The notes beneath the pieces are model-generated. The model saw only the letters and a program-made list of their open reading frames with translations, had not been told where the DNA came from and made no database searches. Both the position numbers and the translations under genes were made by a program. A stretch of DNA of 11,690 nt from Clostridium sp. AM34-11AC (lineage in GTDB: Bacteria; Bacillota; Clostridia; Lachnospirales; Lachnospiraceae): NCBI RefSeq assembly GCF_003435375.1, contig NZ_QWGL01000051.1, positions 1-11,690 on the forward strand. The letters are read 5' to 3'. Below, in pieces: positions 1 through 8,044 of the stretch (positions are counted from its first letter, which is position 1; each line of letters begins with the position of its first letter).

Positions 1-1008
1 AGGGGCATGTTCACAATTTATTTACTCATGCGTTTTTCGTGCACTGACATTGCTATTTACGCCTTCATTCTTTCCAAAGGCAAAAGGGAGGAACGTGAAG
101 GCAAAGTTCAGTTTATTGATGCAACCGATATGTGGACTCCTTTGAAGCGTTCCCTTGGTAAAAAGCGTAGAGAAATTTCCAAGAAGCAGATTACACTCAT
201 TACTGAAATGTATTCCGATTTCGCTCCTGGTAAGAAAACCATATGGGATGAAAAACGCAAGCACGATTGTGTGATTGAAAGCAAAATTTTTGACCGTGAA
301 GAGTTCCTTTATAAAGAATGGTCTGTGTACCAGCCTCTTCAGCGTAGTGGTGCCATTAACGCTGAAACTATTGAGGCACTTCGCAACAGTGCTTATTTCA
401 CAGCGAATACAAACATCTTCAACGAAGCAAAGTTCGAAGAATTAGAAGAAAACAACCCCCGTAGTGATGCTGATGAGAAAGCATACCAGAAACAACTTAA
501 GGGACGTGAGTTTACCGCCTCCGTTATCGAAGCATTGACTACGCATATCTCCGATACCGTATATACTGACTTTTCAAAATTTGAGATTGCTTTGAAAAAA
601 GCACTTGCGGATGTGGATGGACTGTCTCCTTCTCGTTTAGGAGGAATCGCCATGGAAATGTCGGTTATCGATAAAACAGCCGTTATTCAGAAAGATAAGA
701 AAGGCAATATCATCATTGACCCTACTACCAAAGACACTGAAATCATCCGCTTAAACCAGGATGTTAAATCATATATGGATGCTGAAGTATTTCCTCATAT
801 TCCGGATGCCATTTACTGCTATGAGTTTGATGAGAAAAAGGCTGAAAGTACAACGAACAAGGAACGTTTAGGAGCCGAATTCCCATTTACACGCTATTTC
901 TATGAATATCGTGAACCAGAGAAAGCAGATGACTTGTTGGCTCAGTTTATGGAACTGGAATCTTCATTGGCTGAAAAGATTGCTGCCTTACAGAAGGGAG
1001 CGAAATAA
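1..1008 (+). CDS. hsdM: Type I restriction-modification DNA methyltransferase subunit HsdM, C-terminal part (5' end outside window)
   Basis: HsdM is the adenine-N6 methyltransferase subunit of a type I restriction-modification enzyme. It pairs with HsdS to form the M2S methylase. The frame is open from the first base. The block TDIAIYAFILSKGK followed by GKVQFIDA and a basic LGKKRREI stretch (about residues 13-58 counted from the ATG at base 7) is the usual HsdM region just after the catalytic domain. The rest is the helical C-terminal part ending in a short coiled coil that contacts HsdS. The SAM-binding and NPP(Y/F) catalytic motifs would lie upstream and are not visible, so the ATG at base 7 is not the real start. 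The stop overlaps the hsdS start by one base (TAATG). The dozen residues before TDIAIYAF do not look like the usual HsdM sequence, so a nearby breakpoint is possible. Confidence 0.9.
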   Translation, partial: RGMFTIYLLMRFSCTDIAIYAFILSKGKREEREGKVQFIDATDMWTPLKRSLGKKRREISKKQITLITEMYSDFAPGKKTIWDEKRKHDCVIESKIFDREEFLYKEWSVYQPLQRSGAINAETIEALRNSAYFTANTNIFNEAKFEELEENNPRSDADEKAYQKQLKGREFTASVIEALTTHISDTVYTDFSKFEIALKKALADVDGLSPSRLGGIAMEMSVIDKTAVIQKDKKGNIIIDPTTKDTEIIRLNQDVKSYMDAEVFPHIPDAIYCYEFDEKKAESTTNKERLGAEFPFTRYFYEYREPEKADDLLAQFMELESSLAEKIAALQKGAK

Positions 1009-2339
1009 TGGAAACTATGAAAGAAAGCGGTATTCAGTGGATTGGGGCAATCCCCGAAAGCTGGAATACAAAACGAATCAAATACATGACCACCCTAAAG
1101 GGACGTATTGGTTGGCAAGGCTTAACTTCTGAAGAATACCAAGACGAAGGAGCCTATCTCATCACGGGTGTTGATTTTGCTAACGGTGGCATTGATTGGG
1201 AAAATTGCGTTCATGTTCCTATGAAACGTTGGGAAGAAGCAAAGGATATTCAGATTCAAGACGGTGACCTATTAATCACCAAAGATGGAACTATTGGAAA
1301 GGTTGCAATTGTATCAAATATACCGGGAGAAACATCTCTTAATAGCGGCGTCCTTCGTATTATGCCGATTGATGGTTATAGTAAACGATTCCTCTACTGG
1401 GTAATTAAATCCGACGAATTCTGGAATTGGTTCAACTATAAAAACGCCGGAAATAGCACTATACAGCACTTATATCAAGGAGATTTTGCAGAATTTCTCT
1501 ATGCTTTTCCTAATTATCTGGAACAAGAAGCCATTGCAAATTTTCTTGATGAGTATTGCGGTAAATTAGAAAATATTATTAATAACTTGGAGCTGCAAAT
1601 CGAAACACTCAAGGCATATAAGAAATCTTATCTCTGTGAAATTGTAACACAAGGGTTAAATTCCAACATTCCTACAAAAGAAAGTCACATTGAATGGTGC
1701 GAGTTAATCCCTTCTCATTGGGAAACTCTTCGTATGCAGGACATAGCATTATATAAAAAAGGACCATTTGGAAGTGCTGTAACTGTTGATATGTTTATAG
1801 AAAAAGGTGAAAATACCTATAAAGTCTACGAGCAGAAAAATGCAATTCAAGGTGATGCATCCTTGGGATGGTATTATCTATCGTACGAAGATTATCGTGG
1901 TTTGAAAGACTTTTCAGTTTCCCCCGGAGATATAATCGTCAGTTGTGCCGGAACTATTGGTAAATGTTACATTTTATCCGATAATATTGAGCCAGGAATT
2001 ATTAATCAGGCTCTTATGAGAGTACGAATTAACAAAGGATTTAACAAATCGTATTTCATCTATCTATTTGATGTAGCATTGGAATATATGAACGCCAAGT
2101 ACAGCAATGGAAGTGCAATAAAAAACATCCCTCCATTTAGCATTTTGAAAAAACAAAACATTCCAGTTCCACCTATGGAGGAACAGAATGCTATCGTTGC
2201 CGAATTGGATTATAAGATTCCTCTCATAGACGATATTATCAACAAAAAAGAAACACAGTTATCTGTGATGAAAAATCATAGAGATTCTCTTATCTTTGAG
2301 TATGTCACAGGGAAAAAACGAGTAAAGGAGGTTCAGTAA
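1008..2339 (+). CDS. hsdS: Type I restriction-modification specificity subunit HsdS
   Basis: HsdS (443 aa) is the DNA-recognition subunit, giving sequence specificity to both methylation and cleavage. It shows the classical two-fold architecture. Target-recognition domain 1 starts with SGIQWIGAIPESW (about residues 5-17) and domain 2 with SHIEWCELIPSHW (about 225-237). Each domain is followed by a conserved helix starting EQEAIANFLDE or EQNAIVAELD and continuing as a coiled-coil spacer (about 173-215 and 397-435). Each TRD also carries a GD-(L/I)-(L/I)-x(4)-GTIGK motif. Both half-sites should therefore be read, giving a bipartite recognition sequence that cannot be predicted here. The AGAAGGGAG ribosome site lies inside the end of hsdM, so translation is coupled. 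By eye the gene is more AT-rich than hsdM and hsdR, as is common for exchangeable hsdS genes. No second or inverted hsdS copy is seen, so there is no sign of an invertible system here. Confidence 0.95.
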   Translation: METMKESGIQWIGAIPESWNTKRIKYMTTLKGRIGWQGLTSEEYQDEGAYLITGVDFANGGIDWENCVHVPMKRWEEAKDIQIQDGDLLITKDGTIGKVAIVSNIPGETSLNSGVLRIMPIDGYSKRFLYWVIKSDEFWNWFNYKNAGNSTIQHLYQGDFAEFLYAFPNYLEQEAIANFLDEYCGKLENIINNLELQIETLKAYKKSYLCEIVTQGLNSNIPTKESHIEWCELIPSHWETLRMQDIALYKKGPFGSAVTVDMFIEKGENTYKVYEQKNAIQGDASLGWYYLSYEDYRGLKDFSVSPGDIIVSCAGTIGKCYILSDNIEPGIINQALMRVRINKGFNKSYFIYLFDVALEYMNAKYSNGSAIKNIPPFSILKKQNIPVPPMEEQNAIVAELDYKIPLIDDIINKKETQLSVMKNHRDSLIFEYVTGKKRVKEVQ

Positions 2340-2340
2340 T

Positions 2341-5300
2341 ATGCCTATCAAAGCAGACCAACTTCGAGAAAAAGAAGATTATCAAAAACTAATTATGGAA
2401 CGCTTGCATGAAGATAACGGTTTCCGCATCCGTCCTAACACGGCATATAAGCCGGGATTGGCAATGGACACCGAGATGCTTCTTGAGTTCCTTGAGGACA
2501 CCCAGCACGATGAAATGGAACACCTCCGTCGTATGTATAAGGATCGTACCGAAGAAACGGTTACTAATTACATCAATGCTGAAATCAACAAGGAAAGCCG
2601 TGGCTTGATTGATGTTATCAAGCATGGTGTTGAATTCGACAACGGTGCCATATTAAAACTGATGTATCGCAAGCCGGACAGCACCATCAATACACAGGCT
2701 GTTGCAAACTACAAAAAGAATATCTTCTCCGTCATGGAGGAAGTTTATCACAAAGCCGATGAGCGAGTAGATTTAGTTCTATTTCTCAACGGTCTGGCGA
2801 TATTTGCCATCGAACTTAAATGCAACACATCCGGTCAGTCCTACAAAGACGCCATCAAACAATATAAGGAAGAGCGTGATGCTACCACTCGTCTTTTCAA
2901 GACCAAGGTTGGTGTTTTCGCAGCCTTTGCTATGGATTTGAACGAAGCGTATTTTACAACCGAACTCAAAGGTACAGATACATTCTTTAATCCATTTAAC
3001 ATTGGCGAAAATTTCGGCAAGGGAAATCCTCACAACGAAGATGGCTTGAATGTTTCCTATATGTGGGAAAACATCTGGATGAAAGATAAAATCCTGTTCT
3101 TGATTGAGCGTTTTATTTACATCAAGAAAAAAGAAACCAGAAATGCAGATACCGGAAAAATCAAGGAATCCAAGGTGCTGATTTTCCCTCGTTTCCATCA
3201 GCTTCGTGCCGTTGAGCGTGTTATGAACGATGTCATTGTGAATCATACATCTTGCAACTACCTCATCGAGCATTCTGCCGGAAGCGGAAAAACAGAAACC
3301 ATTTCCTGGTTGGCTCATATATTAGCAACGGTTCATGATGCAAATAATGACAATATATTTGATACCGTTCTGATTATCACCGACCGTATCATCGTTGACC
3401 GTCAGCTTCAAGAGGCTATCCTTGGCATCGAGCATAAAAGTGGTCAAGTAAAAGTCATGGATGACAAGTGCGATTCAGAAGATCTGGCTATCGCTCTTGG
3501 TGGAAATACGAAGATTGTTGTTACTACAATCCATAAGTTCTACTACATCCTCAATAATAATCTGCTCGGCGACCTTAAGAACAAGAAATTTGCAGTACTG
3601 ATTGATGAGGCGCACTCTTCCACTGAAGGCGTTTATATGCAGTCAGTTACCAATGTTCTGACCAACGAGGAAAATGAGGAAGAAAAAACCGAAGAAGATA
3701 AAATGCTTGAGGAAATCCAGAAAAGCGGTAAACAGAAAAATGTTTCTATGATTGCTTTTACTGCTACTCCTAAACCGGATACCCTTCAGCTTTTCGGTAC
3801 CCTTAACGCAGAGGGCAAAAAGGAATCCTTTGACCTGTATTCCATGAAACAGGCTATTGAAGAAGGATACATACTGAATGTTTTGGACAACTATGTTACT
3901 TGGAAAACCTACTGCCATATAAATAAAGCTATTGAGGGTGACCCGGAACTTCAATCCATCACAGCAAAACGCAAAATGGCTCGTTTCATTGATTTGCACG
4001 ATACCAATATTGCGCAAAAGGTTGAAATAATTATCGAGCATTTCAGAGCCAATGTTGCAGGTTGTCTTGGTGGAAAAGCAAAGGCAATGGTAATTACATC
4101 CTCCCGCCCTGCTGCCGTTAAGTACAGACAAGAGTTTGAAAATTATATCCAAGCAAAGGGTTATTCCGGAATCAAAGCACTTGTAGCCTTTTCCGGCAAA
4201 GTAAAACTGAACGATACAGAATACACCGAACCTGTTATGAACGGCTTTAAGGTAGAAGAACTGCGATACGAATTTGACCGTAGCTGCTACCAGGTACTTA
4301 TTGTTGCAGATAAATATCAGACCGGGTTTGACCAGCCGAAATTGGTGGCAATGTATGTCGACAAGCGTCTGCGTGGTGTACAGGCAGTACAGACACTCTC
4401 TCGCTTGAATAGAATTTGCCCTCCTTATGATAAGACCACTTTTGTCCTGGACTTCAAAAACAGCTACGATGATATCAAGGCAGCTTTTGAACCTTACTAC
4501 AAGGATACCGTTTTATTTGAGACTATTTCGCCGTCCGACATTCGTGACCTCGACCGTGAGATTGATGCCTACGAATTCTTGGATGCAGACGATATTGATG
4601 AATTTAACACTTATCTGTATAAGGAAAACCGCACTTCCAAGGACAAGCAGCGTATGTGGGCATTGCTCGACAGTGCATTAAAGCTGATTACCAAGCGTCC
4701 TGAACTGGAGCAGATGGAAATCAAGATTACGATTCGCCGTTTCTTAAAGGGATATTGTTTCCTTATCCAGGCTACGGCTTATGAAAATCTCGAATTCCAC
4801 AAGAGATACAATTTCCTGTCATATCTGATTAAAGAACTCAATCCTGGAGGTGGCGGAAATAATTTTGACATTGCAGATAAAATCACCGTAAGTGATTTTA
4901 GGCAAAAACAGATGGAAAAACACGAAGGAGGAGAAATTGAAGCAAAGCCGGAGGTAAAAATCAAAAAGCCAAAGCCTGCAAGCGTTGAAGAGGAACAGAA
5001 AAAACTTCTTTCCCAGATCATAGACGAAGTGAATGCCCTGTATGACAAAAACTATGAGCCGGATTTTACAACAAAAGCAGCAATGCAAATTCGAGACCTT
5101 CTACTGAAAAATCCAGCACTTAAAGACCGACTTCAAAAAAGTGCAAATAACAACACTTTAAGCGAATTCAAATTCACATATGATGACTGTGTACAAGATG
5201 CACTGGTTGAAGGTTATGACCAGAATGTTGACTTCTACACTCTGCTCCTTAACAACGAAGAAATCAGAGCAAAATTCGCCAATGTTTTCATGAACGAAAT

Positions 5301-5421
5301 ATACCGTATTTTACGTGGAAACACACCTACTGTTGTTAACTATAGCGACTTTGCGGATACTGCTTTTGTTTCAAAAGTAGCTGAATACCCTGCTCCTTAC
5401 GGAGAGAAGAAAAAAGACTAA
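2341..5421 (+). CDS. hsdR: Type I restriction endonuclease subunit HsdR
   Basis: HsdR (1026 aa, normal family length) is the ATP-driven translocase and nuclease subunit. The N-terminal PD-(D/E)xK nuclease is visible as D144 with ELK at 158-160. The SF2 motor follows: Walker A AGSGKT at 313-318, DEAH box at 422-425, TATP motif III at 474-477, TGFDQP at 661-666, and motif VI QTLSRLNR at 684-691 with the arginine finger. The tail from about residue 720 is helical and should bind the methylase core. A strongly acidic, charged insert (about 441-460) sits between the DEAH and TATP motifs. An AAAGGAGGT ribosome site at 2324-2332 precedes the ATG, which starts one base after the hsdS stop. All key residues are present, so the subunit looks functional. 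Whether the enzyme works depends on the unseen half of hsdM. Confidence 0.96.
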   Translation: MPIKADQLREKEDYQKLIMERLHEDNGFRIRPNTAYKPGLAMDTEMLLEFLEDTQHDEMEHLRRMYKDRTEETVTNYINAEINKESRGLIDVIKHGVEFDNGAILKLMYRKPDSTINTQAVANYKKNIFSVMEEVYHKADERVDLVLFLNGLAIFAIELKCNTSGQSYKDAIKQYKEERDATTRLFKTKVGVFAAFAMDLNEAYFTTELKGTDTFFNPFNIGENFGKGNPHNEDGLNVSYMWENIWMKDKILFLIERFIYIKKKETRNADTGKIKESKVLIFPRFHQLRAVERVMNDVIVNHTSCNYLIEHSAGSGKTETISWLAHILATVHDANNDNIFDTVLIITDRIIVDRQLQEAILGIEHKSGQVKVMDDKCDSEDLAIALGGNTKIVVTTIHKFYYILNNNLLGDLKNKKFAVLIDEAHSSTEGVYMQSVTNVLTNEENEEEKTEEDKMLEEIQKSGKQKNVSMIAFTATPKPDTLQLFGTLNAEGKKESFDLYSMKQAIEEGYILNVLDNYVTWKTYCHINKAIEGDPELQSITAKRKMARFIDLHDTNIAQKVEIIIEHFRANVAGCLGGKAKAMVITSSRPAAVKYRQEFENYIQAKGYSGIKALVAFSGKVKLNDTEYTEPVMNGFKVEELRYEFDRSCYQVLIVADKYQTGFDQPKLVAMYVDKRLRGVQAVQTLSRLNRICPPYDKTTFVLDFKNSYDDIKAAFEPYYKDTVLFETISPSDIRDLDREIDAYEFLDADDIDEFNTYLYKENRTSKDKQRMWALLDSALKLITKRPELEQMEIKITIRRFLKGYCFLIQATAYENLEFHKRYNFLSYLIKELNPGGGGNNFDIADKITVSDFRQKQMEKHEGGEIEAKPEVKIKKPKPASVEEEQKKLLSQIIDEVNALYDKNYEPDFTTKAAMQIRDLLLKNPALKDRLQKSANNNTLSEFKFTYDDCVQDALVEGYDQNVDFYTLLLNNEEIRAKFANVFMNEIYRILRGNTPTVVNYSDFADTAFVSKVAEYPAPYGEKKKD

Positions 5422-5436
5422 CAAGGAGGAATTCAT

Positions 5437-6936
5437 ATGGCCAAAAATCCATTTATGCATTATGTTCCGGATTTTGAAAAAGAGGCCGAGGATTTCCTTC
5501 GCAAATATGAATGCGCCGATGCAATAGATACTCCGAGACCTATCCCAATCCGTGATATCGCAACAAGACTGATGTCTTTAGATATCGTGGATACGGAATA
5601 TCTATCATTTGATGGAAGCGTACAAGGTGCTATTGCCTTCACCCGAGGCATTATAGATGTGTACGATTGGTCTACAGAGCAAAACATCGGATATGAAGTA
5701 TATCATCCTACAATATTTGTCGATGCGGATATTTTGAATCTCGGTAGAGCAAACAACACATTGGCTCATGAATGCTTTCATTGGTGGCGCCATCGGAATT
5801 ACTTCAACTTCAAACGCACACACGAAAATGGTGCAGAGTTTGCTTTTCGTTGTAATAATCGCATTTCGCAATTCGGAAGTCTTCTCGGCGGAGAATGGTC
5901 CAATGAGGACAAAATGGAGTGGCAGGCAAAAACAATTGCCCCCAAAATACTAATGCCACGCAATGCCTTTAGGAGCAAAGTTGATGCGACTTATAGGCAA
6001 CTCACGGGTGACAATAAGAACATCTGCAAACGTGCCGTAACTTCTACAGTGCTTGATATTGTTTCCGGTTTCTTTGAAGTATCCAAGCAATCTGCCGCTA
6101 TTCGAATGCTCGAACTGGGATATCCAGAAGCAGAGGAATACTGCGGAACGGAAAACACAAATAACCGAAGAACTCAAACTGCAAACAGAGCGAGGTCAAC
6201 AGCTAAATACCATCTCAGACCCATTACCCCTGTCCAGGCATTTGAACTTTACTGCACAAACGATTTGCTGAAGGCAGCATTAGACACAGGTGCATTTCAC
6301 TTTACGGAAGGATACTTTATTTTCAATGACGATAAGTATCTCCATATGAATGCATCCGGAAAACGAGTGCTAACACCATATACAAAGGAACACCTTCCAG
6401 AATGCGCCCTTGATTTTTCCGTTAGATTGGTTTCGGATTCTTTGATGCACAGTCAAACAAGTATCATGTACCGTTCCGACAGTATTTTCAAAGAAGAGTC
6501 TTCATTTGAAGCCAATACACAGAACACAGAACTATTTAATAAAGCTAAAGACTTCGAGAAAAAGTTACAACGCTCTCAAGCAAAGACTATTACTCCGGCA
6601 ACTTGGATGAAGAGGCGTATGGAAGAAGAAAACTGGTATGAATACACCTTTGAAGAAAGAACGAAGTTGGATAAGATGCACTACTCTCGTGTGCAAGGAG
6701 GCACCCATAAATTTACCATGCGTCCTTTAGTGGCTATGGGAGTCGGTTTATCTCTCGACTTGAGCGAGATGGAAGAAGTCCTAAGACTTGGTGGAATGGC
6801 ATTCCAAGATGGAGACCGAGAGCAGGAAGCATATAAATACCTTTTCACTGCTTTTTACGGCAAGGGTATAGATGAGTGTAACGATTTCTTAGAAGCGGTC
6901 AATGTACCCACCTTGGGAACACAGCAGCGAAAATAA
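5437..6936 (+). CDS. ImmA/IrrE-type (peptidase M78, DUF955) zinc metallopeptidase with long C-terminal extension
   Basis: This 499-aa protein starts with an ImmA/IrrE-like metallopeptidase domain (about residues 35-230). The zinc site HECFH is at 111-115. The probable third ligand is E161 in the helix EWQAKTIAPKILMP, the usual M78 arrangement. A winged-helix-like stretch (FFEVSKQSAAIRMLELGY, about 212-229) ends the core. Known relatives cleave phage repressors (ImmA) or DdrO-like regulators. About 270 more residues follow, well beyond the size of simple ImmA proteins. The last 70 (about 427-495) resemble a small helical module often seen after HTH regulators in Firmicutes (RPLVAMGVGLSLDLSEMEEV then LRLGG). 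No signal peptide or membrane segment is seen, so it is probably cytoplasmic. AAGGAGG at 5423-5429 sets the start, 15 bases after hsdR. Its place in the operon suggests a regulatory or defensive job linked to the restriction system. The substrate is unknown. Confidence 0.82.
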   Translation: MAKNPFMHYVPDFEKEAEDFLRKYECADAIDTPRPIPIRDIATRLMSLDIVDTEYLSFDGSVQGAIAFTRGIIDVYDWSTEQNIGYEVYHPTIFVDADILNLGRANNTLAHECFHWWRHRNYFNFKRTHENGAEFAFRCNNRISQFGSLLGGEWSNEDKMEWQAKTIAPKILMPRNAFRSKVDATYRQLTGDNKNICKRAVTSTVLDIVSGFFEVSKQSAAIRMLELGYPEAEEYCGTENTNNRRTQTANRARSTAKYHLRPITPVQAFELYCTNDLLKAALDTGAFHFTEGYFIFNDDKYLHMNASGKRVLTPYTKEHLPECALDFSVRLVSDSLMHSQTSIMYRSDSIFKEESSFEANTQNTELFNKAKDFEKKLQRSQAKTITPATWMKRRMEEENWYEYTFEERTKLDKMHYSRVQGGTHKFTMRPLVAMGVGLSLDLSEMEEVLRLGGMAFQDGDREQEAYKYLFTAFYGKGIDECNDFLEAVNVPTLGTQQRK

Positions 6937-6950
6937 TAAGGAGGTCAAAA

Positions 6951-7808
6951 ATGGCATACGGAAAATCTATTGAATTATTTTTGGCTAACGGAACTGCCGA
7001 TAGCCTCATCATAGCAGAACTTTCTAACTGGAACGGAAAGGCTATAAAAATACCACGAATAGAGGTTTTAAACTGTAGCCGTGAGGACTTTTCACAAGCA
7101 GGTGTTTACTTTCTCTTTTGCAAAGAGGATGATGGTTCAGACTCCGTATATATCGGTGAAGCTGAAAATGTAAAAGAACGCCTCGTACAACATATTCGTG
7201 ATTACCAGTCTGAAAAAGAAAAATATTATTGGAATACAGCTGTTGTTTTCATCGGTCGAGATTTAAACAAAGCACTCATTAGATATCTTGAAAATCGATT
7301 TGTTGATATTGCTCGTGGATGTCACCGCTATACGGTTCTCACCAAAAACACTTACAAAAACACAGTTATGAAGGAATCACATATTGCAGCTATGGAGGAG
7401 TTCATTGACAATGTAAAAATTATTATAAATGCTTTAGGATATAAAGTTCTTGAACCACTACTCCATCCCGACTCTACTGATTCCACTGCCATAGATGATG
7501 TCCTTTTATACATAAACAAAGGAAATGCAGTCGCAACAGGCAAAGTTACTTCTGAGGGCTTCGTAGTATTAAAGGGATCAACTATTAACGAAAAGATGTC
7601 TGCAAAATCACTGGGAGCAAGCGTTGTGAAACTTCGCGAGAAGTACCTTGCCGATGGCAAAGTTGAAACGCTGGCAACTACTGAAGATATTCTTTTCTCC
7701 AGTTCCTCCGCTGCAGCTGACTTCATTCTTGGTTACAGCGTAAGCGGACCCAAAACCTGGACAGATAAATCCGGACGCTCTTTGAAGGAAATTGAAGATA
7801 CTCTATAA
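6951..7808 (+). CDS. GIY-YIG nuclease family protein with C-terminal DUF4357
   Basis: This 285-aa protein carries a GIY-YIG nuclease domain at about residues 50-125. GVY (51-53) and YIG (67-69) are the signature strands. R77 and H81 in VKERLVQH are the expected catalytic-helix residues, and E114 in RYLENRF the metal-binding glutamate. The C-terminal part (about 200-282) matches DUF4357, with GFVVLKGS, then ILFSSSSAAADFILG, then a terminal tryptophan and glycine segment. This two-domain arrangement is known beside restriction and other defence genes, but its substrate is not established. The gene starts 14 bases after the metallopeptidase stop behind AAGGAGG (6938-6944). It is the last gene before a hairpin terminator, so it should be co-transcribed with hsdMSR. 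All core residues look intact, which suggests an active nuclease. A role in restricting modified or foreign DNA is inference. Confidence 0.87.
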   Translation: MAYGKSIELFLANGTADSLIIAELSNWNGKAIKIPRIEVLNCSREDFSQAGVYFLFCKEDDGSDSVYIGEAENVKERLVQHIRDYQSEKEKYYWNTAVVFIGRDLNKALIRYLENRFVDIARGCHRYTVLTKNTYKNTVMKESHIAAMEEFIDNVKIIINALGYKVLEPLLHPDSTDSTAIDDVLLYINKGNAVATGKVTSEGFVVLKGSTINEKMSAKSLGASVVKLREKYLADGKVETLATTEDILFSSSSAAADFILGYSVSGPKTWTDKSGRSLKEIEDTL

Positions 7809-7813
7809 AATCT

Positions 7814-7851
7814 AACGCCCTGACCTTACAACATGAGGATCGGGGCGTTTT
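7814..7851 (+). terminator. Intrinsic terminator of the restriction operon
   Basis: AACGCCC (7814-7820) pairs with GGGCGTT (7843-7849), and the stem extends inward through TGA/TCG pairing. TTTT and an AT-rich stretch follow. It lies 6 bases after the stop of the GIY-YIG gene, so it ends the five-gene plus-strand unit. Confidence 0.75.
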
Positions 7852-7859
7852 AATATTCC

Positions 7860-7930
7860 TATCCACTCAACCCTCCGCAAAGTCTTTCTATCCACTCAAC
7901 CTTAGCCATTTTTATCCTGTCAACTCGACC
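7860..7930. repeat. Short direct repeats TATCCACTCAACC (two exact copies, one diverged)
   Basis: TATCCACTCAACC occurs exactly at 7860-7872 and 7889-7901. A diverged copy, TATCCTGTCAACTCGACC, lies at 7913-7930. Spacings are 29 and 24 bases. The repeats sit between the end of the restriction operon and the end of the recombinase unit. They may mark the end of the mobile element or be recombinase or regulator binding sites. The function is not known. Confidence 0.55.
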
Positions 7931-7960
7931 TCGAAAAATGACGATTGATATATTCCCACA

Positions 7961-8011
7961 AAAGAAAAATCAGGGTATCCAGGCACCCCTCAGGAGGTTG
8001 TCTGAATACCC
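7961..8011 (-). terminator. Intrinsic terminator of the recombinase unit
   Basis: GGGTATCCAGGCA at 7973-7985 pairs, with one mismatch and one G-U, with the arm ending ATACCC at 8011. An inner CCTC/GAGG stem closes the hairpin. Read on the minus strand it is followed by TGATTTTTCTTTT. It starts about 33 bases past the recombinase stop and faces the operon terminator, so the two units are insulated from each other. Confidence 0.8.
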
Positions 8012-8044
8012 GGAAATGCTTTATTTCAAGGCTATTTACACTAT

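Noticed and set aside
1008..2339. Phase-variable invertible hsdS locus driven by the nearby recombinase
   Set aside because: There is one complete hsdS, no inverted partial copy, and the recombinase is a large element-type enzyme about 6 kb away behind two terminators.
3643..4152. Long antisense frames within hsdR
   Set aside because: They lack ribosome sites and lie opposite a fully conserved helicase gene; shadows of its codon bias.
7860..7925. A 16-codon minus-strand frame encoded across the repeats (starting near 7907)
   Set aside because: Too short, no clear ribosome site, and the pattern is explained by the repeat itself.
7860..7930. CRISPR array
   Set aside because: Only two exact 13-base copies, spacers of 11-16 bases, and no cas genes; too short and irregular.
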